A stretch of 13,475 nucleotides of DNA from Candidatus Falkowiibacteriota bacterium (GTDB lineage Bacteria; Patescibacteriota; Patescibacteriia; Patescibacteriales; UBA12465): positions 1-13,475 of the forward strand of contig CAIZYV010000039.1 of NCBI GenBank assembly GCA_903937325.1, given 5' to 3'. Numbering within the stretch: position 1 is the first letter of the stretch; every line of letters starts with the position of its first letter. Under the pieces are notes generated by a model that worked only from the letters and a program-made list of their open reading frames with translations, was not told where the DNA came from and made no database searches. The position numbers and the translations under genes were made by a program. Below are positions 11,622 through 13,475 of the stretch, one piece after another.

Positions 11622-13436
11622 TTAGTCTTTATCAATCATATCAACCTTTCCGTGAGTGGCATCAACATCTAAAAGCATGCCGTCAGTAATAACCTTAGTT
11701 GCAATTTTAGTACCAACAACACAAGGAATACCCAATTCTCGAGAAATAATTGCCGCATGACAAGTGATGCCGCCGACATCAGTAACAATAGCGGAGGCTT
11801 TCTTAATTGCTGGCACTAAGTCCGGAGTAGTGGCAACAGAAATTAAGATATCACCAACCTTCATTTTTTCCATATCAGCAATTACATTAATTACCTTCGC
11901 TTCCCCGCGGGCTCTACCTGGTGAGGCGCAATCACCAACCAACATTTTCACGTCACCAATTTCTTCCTTAATAATATTCAATTTAGCAATAAAATTTTGA
12001 GCCTTTTCGCCGACTAAAAATAAGTCGGCAGGAATTTTCGTGCTGGAATAATAAATACTAAAATTAAAACGTTCATTTAACAACTCGGCCGAAATACTAA
12101 GGCCGCGAAGCAGCTGAATTAATTCCGAGGGGTTAAGGTAACGCAACTGACGTAAAGATAAATAATGACGCCGTGATACTTCTCGATAAAGATTTTCTAA
12201 AACTGCCATTGCGTTAAACATCGCGTCCTTCCTTAATCCTTTAGTAAAGATTAGATCACGAGCAAATTTAAAAATACCAAGATGCTCATCGTCAATATTT
12301 AACTTTTTTTCTAACTCACGCTGATGTCTTTCAATGTTAAACCTATTATTATCACTTTCTTTTAGAGCGGTTTCGGGATCAATTTTCTGCCTAATTAAAC
12401 TACTAAGAATATCGATAAAATATTCCAAATTCCAAGAAGGACCTACCATGCCATAACCTAAAGAACCAAATTCATCAACATGCTTTTTTAATTTTATTGA
12501 TATCGGACGATTAACTTCCGCGATTTCCAGTGCAATAATCCGAGATTCAGTTAGACTGAAATATTGTTTTAACTTTTCATCAACGATAATCTCTTTTAAA
12601 ATCAAGAGCAGGGCGCGATATTCTTCAGCCGACCGAGATGATTCTAAGGGTGTAGTTAGAGTAGAAAAAGTATCACCCATCGATAGCCCTGCTGCCTTTA
12701 CTTTCTTGTCAAGATATAACATTAAATATTTAGAAAAAGTACTCTCACCAAAATCTAAAACTGTTTGAGGAATATGTAATAGATGCAAGTCTTGATAAAT
12801 TTGGAAAAAATTTTCAAAAACATCGGCTAATTCCCCGTCGTTTAAGGCTTTAAGATTAGTTTTTTTCAACTTTGCTGTCGTTTTATACAACTGCACCACC
12901 CTCTTTTCTAAATCAGCAATATAACTTTCTCGCCAACCAGAATTAGTCTTAACTCTAGCAAGAATTTCTTGGCTTAATTCATAAAAATCTTCTTTAGCGG
13001 TTAAAAGCTGACAAAAATTATTTTGGAAAATGGTAACAAGGGTCCGAAGGCTGGATTTAAAACCATAAAATTCAGAAAAACGAGCGGCCATGTGGGCATT
13101 CCAGCCAGGAGAAGTAAACAAAGGATAGTAATTTGGCATTTCCTCTAAACAAAATATTTCTTCGCCAGCATTAGTGTTATTATACTTCTTAAAAATAGAA
13201 GTCAGTTCGTTAAAAAATCGGCCACCTGAATTAGCAAAAAAATATTTTTTGCCATCAATAATAACGGTTGACAAGAAGTCACCTTTAACTAAATTAATTA
13301 GCTCTTTATGAACATTAGCCTGATCTAAATGCAAAGACTTCACTACTTCACGCGCATAATATTTATCATCTGCGCGACGAAAGAAAAAAGACAAAAGAGC
13401 TAAGCGGGTCTCAGAATTAATGATTAATTTAAGCAT
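11622..13436 (-). CDS. Winged-HTH / helical / PEP-utilising phosphohistidine domain protein
   Basis: This unusual fusion has 604 residues from the ATG at 13436. Residues 1-75 form a winged helix-turn-helix of the kind common in CPR and archaeal regulators (LKLIINSETRLALLSFFF, recognition region near LDQANVHKELINL, wing around IIDGKKYFF). Residues about 80-495 are mostly helical and contain HVDEFGSLGYG followed by GPSW, a block reminiscent of the middle region of PEP-utilising enzymes. Residues about 500-600 form the swivel domain: SPGRARGEAKV, then GDILISVATTPDLVPAI, then the active-site block GGITCHAAIISRELGIP with H560 as predicted phosphohistidine. No PEP/pyruvate TIM barrel is present. 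The in-frame TTG at 13448 is rejected as start. A possible -10 GATAAT lies at 13464-13459; its -35 box would be outside the window. The downstream PPDK_N protein is the probable kinase partner. Confidence 0.85.
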   Translation of the reverse strand: MLKLIINSETRLALLSFFFRRADDKYYAREVVKSLHLDQANVHKELINLVKGDFLSTVIIDGKKYFFANSGGRFFNELTSIFKKYNNTNAGEEIFCLEEMPNYYPLFTSPGWNAHMAARFSEFYGFKSSLRTLVTIFQNNFCQLLTAKEDFYELSQEILARVKTNSGWRESYIADLEKRVVQLYKTTAKLKKTNLKALNDGELADVFENFFQIYQDLHLLHIPQTVLDFGESTFSKYLMLYLDKKVKAAGLSMGDTFSTLTTPLESSRSAEEYRALLLILKEIIVDEKLKQYFSLTESRIIALEIAEVNRPISIKLKKHVDEFGSLGYGMVGPSWNLEYFIDILSSLIRQKIDPETALKESDNNRFNIERHQRELEKKLNIDDEHLGIFKFARDLIFTKGLRKDAMFNAMAVLENLYREVSRRHYLSLRQLRYLNPSELIQLLRGLSISAELLNERFNFSIYYSSTKIPADLFLVGEKAQNFIAKLNIIKEEIGDVKMLVGDCASPGRARGEAKVINVIADMEKMKVGDILISVATTPDLVPAIKKASAIVTDVGGITCHAAIISRELGIPCVVGTKIATKVITDGMLLDVDATHGKVDMIDKD

Positions 13437-13475
13437 ATATTTATTCAATAATTTTCTTATTATCTGAGAAAATTA

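Noticed and set aside
10619..13436. The two phosphotransfer genes as a frameshifted PEP synthase
   Set aside because: The ATP domain is N-terminal in PEP synthase, whereas here it is encoded second. Both proteins end at clean domain boundaries, a promoter lies between them, and the PEP-binding barrel is absent rather than out of frame.
1..13475. CRISPR array, insertion sequence, prophage or integrase site
   Set aside because: I looked for regularly spaced direct repeats, terminal inverted repeats with transposase motifs and integrase motifs next to the tRNAs, and saw none. The tRNA genes have no duplicated 3' ends nearby.

Overview
The window looks like chromosomal DNA of a member of the Candidate Phyla Radiation (Patescibacteria, Parcubacteria-like). 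The evidence is its AT-rich composition, the near absence of Shine-Dalgarno motifs, a small two-membrane-segment protein of a type common in that group, and a streamlined type IV secretion-type cluster (PrgI family, TraC-like, VirB4, VirB8-like) of the form seen in Patescibacteria. This placement is inferred from protein character, not from a marker gene.

Layout. Positions 1-900 hold two tRNA genes around one small membrane-protein gene: tRNA-Ser(GCT) on the minus strand with its own promoter and a bidirectional terminator, a two-TM protein on the plus strand, then tRNA-Arg(GCG) on the plus strand, whose promoter lies inside the end of that coding region. recG follows (935-3004, plus), then an orphan 85-codon gene. 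The plus-strand block ends at about 3400, where two strong intrinsic terminators stand back to back.

From 3402 to the end, all genes are on the minus strand and are read from high to low coordinates. (a) At 13436-10619 a two-gene unit encodes a winged-HTH / helical / phosphohistidine-swivel protein and, behind its own internal promoter, a free-standing PPDK_N-type ATP-binding domain. Together they carry the phosphotransfer parts of a PEP synthase or rifampin-phosphotransferase-like enzyme, but no PEP/pyruvate-binding barrel is present. (b) At 10460-3798 a tightly packed operon with gaps of 1-11 nt encodes a Pro/Ser-rich scaffold-like protein, a PrgI/VirB3-like membrane subunit, a TraC-like N-terminal domain protein, the VirB4 ATPase, a VirB8-like membrane-anchored protein and RadA. 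(c) At 3667-3452 a 71-residue membrane protein has its own consensus promoter and a long hairpin in its 5' leader.

How the genes may work together. RecG and RadA both remodel branched DNA, and RadA is joined with a 1-nt gap to a cell-envelope secretion-type machine, so a link between DNA transport and recombination is possible but unproven. The most unusual unit is the split phosphotransfer pair fused to a DNA-binding domain. It could be a regulator controlled by histidine phosphorylation or a small-molecule kinase; its substrate cannot be read from sequence.
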